A stretch of DNA of 64,000 bases, taken from NCBI GenBank assembly GCA_965227445.1, contig OZ245751.1:1364001-1428000 (forward strand), written 5' to 3'. Source of the stretch: DT-110 sp030148525 (GTDB lineage Bacteria > Bacteroidota > Bacteroidia > Chitinophagales > Saprospiraceae). The position numbers and the translations under genes were made by a program. Under the pieces are notes generated by a model. That model saw nothing but the letters and a program-made list of their open reading frames with translations, did no database searches and had not been told where the DNA came from. This document shows positions 7,498-15,805 of the stretch, one piece after another (position 1 is the stretch's first letter; each line of letters opens with the position of its first letter).

Positions 7498-8720
7498 CAG
7501 TCCCAGTCTTCAATTTTATCCAGGTGACGACTTACCGTATGATTGGATAGATTAACGTAAATCATAGTCATATCCAGCGTAGAATGATTCAGTAGATTCT
7601 TTAAAACAAAGCCTTCCACCCTGGGGGCGAGCTCCGTGGCAAAAGTACGCCGGGCTACGTGGTAGCTTACTTTCTTGCGGATGCCAGCTATCCGGGCAAT
7701 GGTCTTTAGTTCCCGGTTAACGTACTGATTGGTCATACGGAAAAACGGCCGATCAGCAGGCAGCCCGGCTGCCTTATGCCGGGCGAGCTCCTTCCGGATG
7801 ATTTCCTCTGGCTTACTTAACTGTCCAGGACGTTTCCAAAGGTTGAATAGTGGTATTTCGTGGTCTTTATTTGTTTTTTGGTTCGGCTTCCGTATAGAAA
7901 GACCTCCTGCAACTTCCTCCAAGTGGATCGGTGCCAGTTGTATCACATCCCCAAACCGCAAACCTGTATAACAGGCCAGGAGAAACACGTCCCGGATAAC
8001 TTCTAAGTGGGGCTGATCTTCCAAGTTTAGCCGCTCAATACGTTGCCGCTCCAGGCTAGTTAGGAACACGCGGTTAGGATGGCCTTTCTTTGGTGTAAAT
8101 TCTAGATAGGGGTTATCCTGGGGTAACATGTGTTTCATCTTAATAGCCTTGTTAATGACGGCCTTTACGTTCTTATGATGTTTCTCGATCGTCACCAGGC
8201 AAAGCTTTTTATTTTTTAGATGTCGATCGAAGCCGTCAATAAAGCGGTAGGTGAGATCCGAAAACAATACCTCTTTTCGAAATTGGCGCAAATGCTTTAG
8301 GGTGGTCCGGTAGCCCTTCTTTGTGGCCGGTTTTTCGTACCTGTCAATGTGCTGGCGGAAAAAACGGGTAAAGGTGAGGCCTGCCTCAGGGGTGAGCTCT
8401 TCCTCCCGCTCCCGGTCTAGTAGTTCCAGGGGGCAGGTTCCGTGTTTAAACACCATGTCCCGTTCCTGGGTCTCCAGCTCGCGAATTCTATCCTGGATAG
8501 CCCCATTAAGATGGAAGGCGGCAGGGTGGGAGGCTTTGACTCGCTTGTTGCGCGTATCCCAATCTTTAGGCTCTACGTGGATGCCAGTGGAGAAAAAGCG
8601 GCATTTGCCCGATCGGTAGGCCCGTATCTGGATGAGGGCTTCCCCCCGGTCATTCAGCTTGTGCTGGCGGTTGTGGACCACGGCAAAGGCGATTGGTTTA
8701 AAAGTCTTGTAACGGTTCAT
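7497..8720 (-). CDS. Tyrosine recombinase (site-specific integrase)
   Basis: 407 residues from ATG 8720 (MNRYKTFKPIAFAV); an ATG 87 bases further upstream adds an unlikely Val/Leu-rich leader. Domains in order: arm-type DNA-binding domain (about 5-85, with GIHVEPKDWD), SAM-like core-binding domain (about 100-200), catalytic domain (about 215-400). Catalytic residues visible: Arg255 in TGLRFGD, His354 and Arg357 in SYHVARRTF, His379 in LLNHST and the nucleophile Tyr388 in MIYVNL. All are present, so it should be active. It sits 164 bp from the 3' end of tRNA-Arg, the classic arrangement for an element integrated in a tRNA gene. Confidence 0.93.
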   Translation of the reverse strand: MNRYKTFKPIAFAVVHNRQHKLNDRGEALIQIRAYRSGKCRFFSTGIHVEPKDWDTRNKRVKASHPAAFHLNGAIQDRIRELETQERDMVFKHGTCPLELLDREREEELTPEAGLTFTRFFRQHIDRYEKPATKKGYRTTLKHLRQFRKEVLFSDLTYRFIDGFDRHLKNKKLCLVTIEKHHKNVKAVINKAIKMKHMLPQDNPYLEFTPKKGHPNRVFLTSLERQRIERLNLEDQPHLEVIRDVFLLACYTGLRFGDVIQLAPIHLEEVAGGLSIRKPNQKTNKDHEIPLFNLWKRPGQLSKPEEIIRKELARHKAAGLPADRPFFRMTNQYVNRELKTIARIAGIRKKVSYHVARRTFATELAPRVEGFVLKNLLNHSTLDMTMIYVNLSNHTVSRHLDKIEDWD

Positions 8721-8727
8721 ATCGATT

Positions 8728-8820
8728 GATTTTGAAGTGAAAAAATCAGCAACACACACTTTCAAAATCATCAAGTACAGAACCTGGTACAAAGATGTGA
8801 CTAACACACTTTGTCAAAAA
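8728..8820. promoter_or_regulatory. Integrase upstream region with inverted and direct repeats
   Basis: GATTTTGAAGTG (8728-8739) is inverted as CACTTTCAAAATC (8757-8769). The sequence ACACACTTTCAAAA recurs imperfectly as ACACACTTTGTCAAAA near 8803-8818. Between the integrase start and the tRNA 3' end, such repeats could be recombinase arm sites or integrase-promoter operators. Confidence 0.4.
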
Positions 8821-8883
8821 CACCTAAAACACCGGGTATCAGGAACCAAACGCATGGTTTTGATAACCAATGTATTGGAAAAG

Positions 8884-8955
8884 TGGCCTCGGCAGGAATC
8901 GAACCTGCATCTTAGGCTCCGGAAACCTACATACTATCCATTGTACTACGAGGCC
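8884..8955 (-). tRNA. tRNA-Arg (anticodon CCG)
   Basis: 72 nt fold into a full cloverleaf on the minus strand: acceptor GGCCTCG/CGAGGCC, D stem GTAC/GTAT, anticodon stem TAGGT/GCCTA with loop TTCCGGA (anticodon CCG, reading CGG), T stem GCAGG/CCTGC with loop TTCGATT, discriminator A. CCA is not encoded. Its 3' end faces the integrase, so it is the likely attachment gene and its 3' segment the att core. The second att copy would lie left of this window. Confidence 0.93.
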
Positions 8956-9001
8956 AACTATTTCCGAAGGACTGCAAATGTAATACTTTTTGGAGAATTG
9001 T

Positions 9002-9085
9002 GGTACTGGGTAGTGGGTAATTGGTATAGAGTATACTACCTATTGCCCAATACCTACTACCAAATACCAAACACCCAATACCCAT
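9002..9085. repeat. Heptanucleotide array switching from G-rich to C-rich units
   Basis: Twelve consecutive 7-bp units: GGTACTG, GGTAGTG, GGTAATT, GGTATAG, AGTATAC, then TACCTAT, TGCCCAA, TACCTAC, TACCAAA twice, CACCCAA, TACCCAT. The second half is roughly complementary to the first, so the array can form a long imperfect hairpin. It lies upstream of tRNA-Arg. The array at 46158-46273 has the same architecture. The remaining bases 9086-9153 hold nothing I recognise. Confidence 0.8.
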
Positions 9086-9153
9086 CTACTAAAATGCCCA
9101 AGCTTGGGTATTGTCGGAGTCAGCTTTTTGGGGAATCTTAACGCTGTGTTTAC

Positions 9154-9847
9154 ATGCCACCAATTAGGGTGGATGGTATGATTTCTCAGAATATTTCGGG
9201 GGCTTTCCCTCTGGAAAACCACAAGGGTATGAACCAGAATCGTTGGATAGCACTCAAACGGGCTATTCCCTGGCGAAAGCTTGATAAAAAGACACAGCCT
9301 ATTTTGGCTAGTCAACGTCTGCCGTTGTCGCCCAAAACCTTGCTCCGGTCTATAATGGTCCAGCAACTCGATGACTTATCGGATCTCCAATTAGGGAAAC
9401 TGCTGCCCGAGCATCATCACTACCGGGTTTTTGTAGAAACTAAGTCCCAAGGTTTCCTCGCCCGATGTATGGCTGGAGAAATGGTCGCAATGTCGGGAAG
9501 TGTTGGGAGACCAAGCCTGGACCGAGCTGGTGTCTGTTGTTATGGAAACCATTCACCAGTTGCCACCATCCGTTATGGAGGCTTTTATGCTGGAAGCAGA
9601 TGCACGCACTGATAACGAAACCACGGAAAATCTCCCGAACGTGACCAAAAGAGAGTACCAGGTCCTTTGTCATATGGCCAAGGTAACGCCTATTGAGGAC
9701 ATAGCGACGCAGTTATACATTGCGCCAAACACAGTACGGACCCATAAACGAAATGTCCGTCGCAAGCTTGGCATTACGGATGTGACCAATCGCAGGGTGT
9801 TGGTCTATAAAAAATGGGTGGAGCGGTTGCGACCCTTATTCAACTAA
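9154..9847 (+). pseudogene. Frameshifted gene: transposase-like N-terminus, LuxR-type HTH C-terminus
   Basis: Frame 1 (9154 to about 9440) resembles the N-terminal DUF772-like domain of IS5/IS1182-type transposases: WIALKRAIPWRKLD, then LPLSPKTLLRSIMVQQL and LSDLQLGKLLPEHHHYRVF. Reading then has to move +1 near 9436-9440 (GAAAC) to continue through WLEKWSQCREVLGDQAW into a LuxR-type HTH (LTKREYQVL-like, then IAPNTVRTHKRNVRRKLGI), ending at 9847. Removing one A would give one reading frame of about 230 codons. If translated alone, the HTH part would start at GTG 9500 (115 residues). The transposase similarity is modest; the HTH is clear. Confidence 0.55.
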
Positions 9848-9917
9848 TCCCTAAGGCGTATTTTGAGTAGGTATTTCACCTGCGTCTTTGTTCACATGTT
9901 TTGTTGTTCTACTTTAG

Positions 9918-10610
9918 AAAAAAATACCTAAAACACAGAAATCTATTCCGTTTTCATCTCCAGATAACCCGGTTAGCCATGCTTTTCGCATTCGTTTTTC
10001 TGTAAAGGGGATTCGATGGCAGCGTGGTAGTCTGGAGAGTCAACTGAGTAGTCTCCCCCTGACCATCGAACCCATCAACGGGATTATTCCCCAACCTTTT
10101 TCGGGTAAGCTGACCTCAGTACACACCGGGGAAGATTACTGGCTGCTACTGTCAGAGCAACAGCGGCATCAGTATCTTCACCAATTACATGAACATGTGC
10201 AAAAGACGGGGCGAAAAGCATCTTTTATTGCTTTTCACCGCCTTCTTTTACCGGAAACCGATCCACCTCCCTGGTTTTTGTGCCACACGTTTTTTTGGGC
10301 TGACTCCCAACGTCTGGAACTGCTATACATCCCTCTCCAATCCATCTCCTTTTGGGCACGCAAAGCCCGCCGCTTGCTGGATGAGCAACGATACGTAATC
10401 CGGTACCTGGCGCAGTACAACAGCCTTTCAGAAAGGGAAAAGGAGGTAATCACCCTGGTTACCCGGGGAAAGAATAATCCGGCTATTGCCAAGGAGCTGG
10501 GCATCGCCCGCCCCACCGTTGAAACCCACCGCAAGAATATCTACCGCAAGTTGGGGGTTCATTCCGTTTCGGAGTTAGTGCGATTTGCGCTGGCCTTTGA
10601 ATTGGGGTAG
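9918..10610 (+). CDS. LuxR-type HTH regulator, no canonical start found
   Basis: Open for 230 codons after a TAG at 9915. The C-terminal 65 residues are a good LuxR/GerE HTH: LSEREKEVITLVTRGKNNP, IAKELGIARPTVETHRKNIYRKLGV. The middle resembles the opposite-strand regulator at 10689-11402 (the LLDEQRYVIRYLAQY segment aligns with its ILDENQYVKKNFRKY), so the two are paralogues. The first ATG, GTG or TTG I find in frame is GTG 10197, which would give only 137 residues and cut the N-terminal domain. It is either decayed at its 5' end or uses a rare start. Its stop codon lies in the first copy of the 88-bp palindrome. Confidence 0.6.
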   Translation, partial: KKIPKTQKSIPFSSPDNPVSHAFRIRFSVKGIRWQRGSLESQLSSLPLTIEPINGIIPQPFSGKLTSVHTGEDYWLLLSEQQRHQYLHQLHEHVQKTGRKASFIAFHRLLLPETDPPPWFLCHTFFWADSQRLELLYIPLQSISFWARKARRLLDEQRYVIRYLAQYNSLSEREKEVITLVTRGKNNPAIAKELGIARPTVETHRKNIYRKLGVHSVSELVRFALAFELG

Positions 10611-10691
10611 GCGGAATACCTTCTTCCAAAATACTGTTCGCCCCGGCTGGCCCTGCCCAGCCATGGCGAACAGTATTTTGGAAGGGTTTCA
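10604..10691. repeat. 88-bp palindromic repeat, copy 1 (bidirectional terminator position)
   Basis: A 20-bp perfect stem starting CTTCCAAAATACTG (left arm) is mirrored by an arm ending CAGTATTTTGGAAG; inside is a second stem GGCTGG/CCAGCC. The unit exactly spans the two convergent stop codons, TAG of the plus-strand LuxR gene and TGA (10691-10689) of the minus-strand LuxR gene. A copy differing at one base lies at 14091-14178. Confidence 0.9.
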
Positions 10692-11402
10692 GATCATGTC
10701 GAAAGCCTGGGCGAATTTGATTAGCTCATTGAGCTTATTGGTATCCAGCTTGCGATTGATGTTTTTTCGGTGTTGCTCGACGGTGCGGCGCGAGATGAAT
10801 AGTTTCTCGGCGATGGTGGGATTGCTGTCCCCCTGGCATACCAGTGTCAGTATTTCCTTCTCCCGTTTGGTCAGGGCCGCGTATTTCCTGAAATTCTTCT
10901 TGACATATTGGTTCTCATCGAGGATGCGGTGCATTTTACGCCCCAGCTTATCCAGCTGACGAATCGGAGTGTCGATGGTAATCATGGCATTTTTCGACTT
11001 GATCAGCTTGGTGGTCGCAAAAAACCATTCATAATCGTGTTTTGGTGACCGTCTTACCTTTTGGAAAAAAGTCATGACGGCCCCATCGTCGTTATTTTGA
11101 ATAAACTGGAAAAGAAAGGGCATCATGGGTTCCCAGCTATCTCGCAATACATGGGCTTCAAAAAATCGCTCAAATCCCATGGCTACCGCCTCGTCGCTCG
11201 ACATGTTTACGTATTCTTCCAACTGCGGATTCATATAGCTGATTCCGGCTTCGTCCAGGTTGTTCATGTGAATGGGGAGGGGCAGTAGCTCATTCATCTC
11301 CGCCAGGTTCTCCGCAAAATCGGACGAGCGGGCATCGAGGAAATAAGTTTGCATTTGCTGGGCTTCCAACAGTTCGCGGTCGGTGAGGTTTTTGGTGTTC
11401 AC
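10689..11402 (-). CDS. LuxR-type HTH transcriptional regulator with N-terminal sensor-like domain
   Basis: 237 residues. Residues 1-165 form a helical and beta domain of PAS-like size (SYMNPQLEEYVNM, EWFFATTKLIKSKNAMITI) without a recognisable phospho-acceptor receiver motif. Residues about 172-235 are a LuxR/GerE HTH: LTKREKEILTLVCQGDSNP, IAEKLFISRRTVEQHRKNINRKL. It probably controls transcription in response to an intracellular cue. It is paralogous to the plus-strand gene that converges on it. The downstream secreted-protein gene is on the same strand with its own terminator. The start ATG gives the full domain. Confidence 0.8.
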   Translation of the reverse strand: MNTKNLTDRELLEAQQMQTYFLDARSSDFAENLAEMNELLPLPIHMNNLDEAGISYMNPQLEEYVNMSSDEAVAMGFERFFEAHVLRDSWEPMMPFLFQFIQNNDDGAVMTFFQKVRRSPKHDYEWFFATTKLIKSKNAMITIDTPIRQLDKLGRKMHRILDENQYVKKNFRKYAALTKREKEILTLVCQGDSNPTIAEKLFISRRTVEQHRKNINRKLDTNKLNELIKFAQAFDMI

Positions 11403-11442
11403 GCTATGGGGTATTTAGGGGTTAGGTAATTGAAATAAAAAA

Positions 11443-11472
11443 TAAAAAAAGCGACTGGTAAAATCCAGTCGC
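11443..11472 (-). terminator. Intrinsic terminator of secreted T9SS protein gene
   Basis: On the minus strand, stem GCGACTGG/CCAGTCGC with a 6-nt loop (11451-11472) is followed by TTTTTTTATT. It lies about 40 bp after the stop at 11514. Confidence 0.85.
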
Positions 11473-11513
11473 TGGAGGGTAGATGTAGAAAAATACGCTT
11501 TAGGGGTGAGGTG

Positions 11514-14000
11514 TTATTTGAGCAATACTTTTTGGGAATACACCTCATCTTTTGCCGAAAGGCTAGTCAGGTAAAGGCCTGGATTCAGGCCTTTTAAGTT
11601 GACTCGAAATTGAATGTCTATCTTTTCACGAACCGGGAATTGCTTTTGAAAAACAATTTGCCCCATGGTATTAACCACCTCATAGGAAATATATCCATTG
11701 TGATCTGGTGTATACCGAACGGTTATTTCACCTTCGGTCGGATTGGGGAACGTGAAAATGCCATTCTTTACTCGTTGATCAGTATTGCCTCTTTCCAAAG
11801 ACGGGTGTATGGGATGGCAATTGGTGAAAGGCCGGTAGGGTGGTGGAGGCCTGTGATCCAAGGACCGCAATGGATTGCCGGGAACATCCTTACCTACGCA
11901 TGGTTCAATTGCAGCGATCAGATTTGACCCGGTAGTGGCGTGGAACCCCGGGGTTAGGCGAATTTCTTCTTTTGCTGTAAGAATGATCTGTGCATTATTT
12001 TCCGTGAAAGTTTTTGCTTCCAGTATACCATCAACCTGATACCTGCCACTGGGAATGGCCGGCCCTTCTAATAGTAGCTGGTCGTAACAGCAAAGGTCGG
12101 GATTTCCGGAACTAGCCTGTTCGCCGTACAGGCCAAGTCCTTGCTCAATGGCCTCATCCCAATTGGCCACAAAATGCCACCAGTTGGTCATATAACCCTG
12201 GTCGTGTGGTATTTCATTGCCGTAACCAGGCATACTCTGCATCCAGTAAACATACCAGTTTGACTCTCGACGTTGACCAAAGTCGGATGAACCCGGATAA
12301 TCATAGGGTTGATTACCCCAGGTATCTACATTTACCATGGAGGTAGCGCCTAAATTATCCGGGCGCCAGTCTTTGATATCACTTGCCTTCAGTGTGCTGT
12401 TAAGATAGTCGTAGTGCTGGGTCGTATTCGGTGGCATATGCGTCCAACCAGCCCGACCAGTAATAAACGCTCCATTACTGTTCTGACCAACAAACTTCTT
12501 CCAGAATAGATCCGTGTTTTGATCCTGGAGCCAATTCACATGACTAAACATAGCTTCGAGTTGGTGACCGTGGTTGTGTACAGCCTCCGCCTGACTACGC
12601 GTGAAATTGTAGTTATACAAGATATAGGTATGATCGTAAACAGGTAGGTCGTCCTGGAAGCGAAAGCTGTTCGATACATCGCCAGTGGTGGGACTAGACA
12701 TGTTTGATTCCGCCGGGGCTATGTCATCATTATGCCAACCCCATAGCCAAAATTCTTTGACACCTAATTCGTTTACGTAGTATTCTCCATTGAAGCGGTC
12801 TACAATCTGATAATAATCGGGAAAATGAGTATTTAACTGATTTCCGGTAGGTTTGCCTTTCGGCAAAGGTTCGTATACGTTAATAATGTCTACAATTCGG
12901 TAGCCTAAAAAGGGTACAGCGTCCGGGTTTTGATATCCACGGAATTTACTGCCTTCGGTCAGCATAAAAGCCACTCGTTCATCGAGGGTATGAATCCGAT
13001 CTCTGAGATCGGATAAAGTCATATTCCATCCGGTGAGATCGTTATCCAGGTTTTGCCCGTCCTGGGTAGGCATGTACCGGATGATGACTACGGGCATATC
13101 CTGTATGGCGCAAGGATCTGCTTCACTTAAATCGCCAGGAACTTGTTCATAAGTTACCGGAAGAACGGGGGCACTCACCGTCAAATCAAAAGACGCCGAC
13201 TCATTCATGAACTGGCCCGTTACCGTTGTATTTCCAACTGATAATGCTTGTAAGATCGTGGTATTATGAATGGTGGGAATGGTGCCGATTGGAGGGTCGG
13301 TTATTGTCCAGTCCAGGGCATTTGCAGGTATTCTGTAATTACCTGAAGTCGCCTGAATTTCCACAAATAATTCAGTCCAGGAGGCCTCTAACACATTCAG
13401 ATTCGCAATGGTTTCGAATTCATTCCCGGAGGGCAATATGTTTTTCTTTTGTATGGCCAAATCATTGACTTCCAATTGCGCAGTTAATGTCCAGTTATTT
13501 AGATGTACGTAATCGTCTCCTGTCGTTTTCACGACCGTCAATCTGATTATGGTGGTCGTAATTGGGGCAAAAGAGATGGAGTCCGTCAGGCCGAGATAAA
13601 CATCCGGTACGGGAGTAGTAATTGTTCGATCAAAGAGTTGCTGGTAAGTCCCTGTCTCCCCATCCAGATCGGATTGAGAATCTGCTGTTTCTAAAACCCA
13701 GTCACCATTGCCATAAGATTTTATAATTGAGCTTGCTGTAATGGTAATTGGATTATCAAAAGTAAGTGTGATGACCAGGGGGTTAATGCTTGGTGTTCTG
13801 GCCAGTGAGCTTCCGTCATCGTCAAATACGCGCTCCAGATTGCCAATGTCAAAATTGGTATGATCGGCGGTTATCCGACCTTCATCAAGGAGCTGGTTGA
13901 TGTTTAGTGGGAGATCAGTTTGACCGCGGACATTTCCCGTAAAAACAAAGAAAAGTGATAGGACCAAAACATAACCGAATGGTAGAACGCTCTTGCACAT
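11514..14000 (-). CDS. Secreted multidomain protein with T9SS C-terminal sorting domain
   Basis: 828 residues with a signal peptide (SVLPFGYVLVLSLFFVFTG). Regions in order: a discoidin-like segment (about 40-190, DWVLETADSQSD), an Ig-like segment (about 215-285, ending GQFMNESASFDLTVS), a large central domain (about 300-640) rich in Trp, Tyr and His that I cannot name (EFWLWGWHNDD, HNHGHQLEAMFSH), a coathanger-stack motif (RLTPGFHATTGSNLIAAIEP, about 700), and a type A T9SS sorting domain (from about 750: FPNPTEGEITVRY ... GLNPGLYL). It is exported across the outer membrane by T9SS and may be surface-attached. The central domain could be a hydrolase or metal-binding domain; this is not established. 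Confidence 0.8.
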   Translation of the reverse strand: MCKSVLPFGYVLVLSLFFVFTGNVRGQTDLPLNINQLLDEGRITADHTNFDIGNLERVFDDDGSSLARTPSINPLVITLTFDNPITITASSIIKSYGNGDWVLETADSQSDLDGETGTYQQLFDRTITTPVPDVYLGLTDSISFAPITTTIIRLTVVKTTGDDYVHLNNWTLTAQLEVNDLAIQKKNILPSGNEFETIANLNVLEASWTELFVEIQATSGNYRIPANALDWTITDPPIGTIPTIHNTTILQALSVGNTTVTGQFMNESASFDLTVSAPVLPVTYEQVPGDLSEADPCAIQDMPVVIIRYMPTQDGQNLDNDLTGWNMTLSDLRDRIHTLDERVAFMLTEGSKFRGYQNPDAVPFLGYRIVDIINVYEPLPKGKPTGNQLNTHFPDYYQIVDRFNGEYYVNELGVKEFWLWGWHNDDIAPAESNMSSPTTGDVSNSFRFQDDLPVYDHTYILYNYNFTRSQAEAVHNHGHQLEAMFSHVNWLQDQNTDLFWKKFVGQNSNGAFITGRAGWTHMPPNTTQHYDYLNSTLKASDIKDWRPDNLGATSMVNVDTWGNQPYDYPGSSDFGQRRESNWYVYWMQSMPGYGNEIPHDQGYMTNWWHFVANWDEAIEQGLGLYGEQASSGNPDLCCYDQLLLEGPAIPSGRYQVDGILEAKTFTENNAQIILTAKEEIRLTPGFHATTGSNLIAAIEPCVGKDVPGNPLRSLDHRPPPPYRPFTNCHPIHPSLERGNTDQRVKNGIFTFPNPTEGEITVRYTPDHNGYISYEVVNTMGQIVFQKQFPVREKIDIQFRVNLKGLNPGLYLTSLSAKDEVYSQKVLLK

Positions 14001-14090
14001 AATGGGTTAGATGTTTCCCATTAATATAGGCGCGCAATGGCATGTAGTTCAATACCCAAGCGTCGGCATTTTTTTCCACATCTAAGTGAC

Positions 14091-14178
14091 GGGGTAGGCG
14101 GAATACCTTCTTCCAAAATACTGTTCGCCCCGGCTGGCCCAGCCCAGCCATGGCGAACAGTATTTTGGAAGGGTTTCA
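14091..14178. repeat. 88-bp palindromic repeat, copy 2
   Basis: Matches the 10604-10691 unit at 87 of 88 positions (A instead of T in the inner loop). Here it lies between divergent genes, 90 bp before the sulfotransferase start and 90 bp upstream of the secreted-protein gene, where a terminator makes little sense. This suggests the unit moved or was duplicated. The rest of 14001-14268 shows nothing recognisable. Confidence 0.9.
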
Positions 14179-14268
14179 CCCAAACTGCCTGATTCCTGAC
14201 AAAACCCCACCCAGTGAGTCAACCTATCCTGTCCCTCTCCGTTCTTCAAACGAGGCAACCTGAACAAG

Positions 14269-15405
14269 ATGAAGAACGACCCAGGTGCTACCCCGCTCGC
14301 CCGCTTCCACCAGCTGGTGCAAGACCATGCGGATCAGGGTATCGATCACCGAAAAAGACTGTATTCCATATACCTGAAAATGATGCCGGCCGGACTCATG
14401 AGCAGGTTAGAAGACTGGCGGTACCGGCAACGAGTGCGCAAAATGCGCCTGAACGAACCGCCCCTGTATTTATTAGGGCACTGGCGCAGTGGAACCTCCT
14501 TTCTCCAATTCCTACTGGGGCGCGACCCCAATATTGTCTTCCATAGTAAATTCCAGACCTTCTTTCCCAAATCCTTTTTGTTGACAGAGGAAACGGTTAA
14601 GCCCATCGCCAAGGGGTTCCTCAATGGGTTTTCTGGAATTAGCGCCTGGCGCAATGGCATTTCGCTGGATATGGGACTGGACACACCCTCCGAGATCGAG
14701 GTGAGCCTGATGAACGAAGGCTCGCCCGTTTCCTTCCACTGGGGGCACGTTTTTCCCCGCTCCTGGCAGTATTATTTTGACCGGTTCCTGTTTCAGGATG
14801 GCCTGACCCGGCGGGAAATTCGCCAGTGGGAACGCGATGTACACCGCCTCAACCGGAAAGTGCAACTGAAGCACCCCCGGTCCCGACTGATGGTCAAAAA
14901 TCCGGGTGACACTGCCCGGATCAATCGCATCCTGGCTCTGTATCCCGATGCTCGCTTTGTGTTCCTGCACCGTAATCCCTACGATGTTTTTTATTCCAAT
15001 ATCAAGCTGTGGGAAAACCTGCTGAACAACCTTTCGCTCCAGCATATGCCTAAGGGGGAATTGAAGCGAGCCATTCTCTATACCTACCGCCGCATGCATC
15101 AGGCCTACCTTGAGCAACGACGCCTCATTCCCTCGGGTAATCTGGTGGAGGTGTCGCACCGGGAATTATCCGCCGATCCGATGAATACGGCACGGACTAT
15201 TTATGAAGCGCTGGAGCTCGACGGCTGGGCTGAGGCGCGCTCCGAAATAGAGGCTTTCGCCAAAAAACGCCGGCAGAGCTACCAAAAGTCCAACTACGAG
15301 TACCATACCGAAGATGTCCGGGCCATCGAAGAAGAATGGGGATTCATGTTCGAGGCGTTCGGGTACCCCCTTCGTCAGGGGGAACAAAGGGCATATGGAG
15401 CGTGA
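14269..15405 (+). CDS. Sulfotransferase family protein
   Basis: 378 residues of the Sulfotransfer_3 type, using PAPS as sulfate donor. Residues 68-80 carry the 5'-phosphosulfate loop (LLGHWRSGTSFLQ), and about 205-240 the 3'-phosphate-binding region (VKNPGDTARINRI, FVFLHRNPYDVFYS). The remainder is helical, as is usual. The acceptor is unknown; with glycan genes nearby, a polysaccharide or sulfolipid is plausible. No signal peptide, so it acts in the cytoplasm. It is transcribed divergently from the secreted T9SS protein. Confidence 0.87.
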   Translation: MKNDPGATPLARFHQLVQDHADQGIDHRKRLYSIYLKMMPAGLMSRLEDWRYRQRVRKMRLNEPPLYLLGHWRSGTSFLQFLLGRDPNIVFHSKFQTFFPKSFLLTEETVKPIAKGFLNGFSGISAWRNGISLDMGLDTPSEIEVSLMNEGSPVSFHWGHVFPRSWQYYFDRFLFQDGLTRREIRQWERDVHRLNRKVQLKHPRSRLMVKNPGDTARINRILALYPDARFVFLHRNPYDVFYSNIKLWENLLNNLSLQHMPKGELKRAILYTYRRMHQAYLEQRRLIPSGNLVEVSHRELSADPMNTARTIYEALELDGWAEARSEIEAFAKKRRQSYQKSNYEYHTEDVRAIEEEWGFMFEAFGYPLRQGEQRAYGA

Positions 15406-15805
15406 TATGACGGCTTACGATTCACAGTCTTCGGCACACGGTTTGAACGTCGCGATACTTGATTGCACTGGATTTGCCCAAGAATGCAGGCAAGTTTCTG
15501 GCTCTTTAATTTGACTCGGTAAATCGGACAATAAACTTAGCCGTACCTGATCAAAGTCGGAAATATTGAAGCTACTTCCGCTTTCCCCGCCCGCCGAAGT
15601 CCGTACGGACAAAGGAGGGCCACGCTTCACGCTGGAAAGAGCGAAGAGGCAGTAATCAAGCACAACGGAATAACCCAACTAAAGCAAATCCCTTTAGTCG
15701 CTGTAGTCTCTTCTTTCCCTTCTAGTCTTTGCCCTAGAATGAACCATGGAGTTACATAGAGCTTCACGGAATGGGCCGAGTAATTTCCGCCTTCCAACCT
15801 CCGTT
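15406..15805. other. 400-bp region without a recognisable gene
   Basis: Lies between the convergent sulfotransferase and beta-lactamase-family genes. Short frames occur on both strands but none has coding character or a neighbour-compatible start. No clear terminator stem was found. Confidence 0.5.

Noticed and set aside
9154..9440. Intact IS element carrying a full transposase
   Set aside because: Only an N-terminal-like segment is present; there are no DDE motifs, no terminal inverted repeats and no target duplication.
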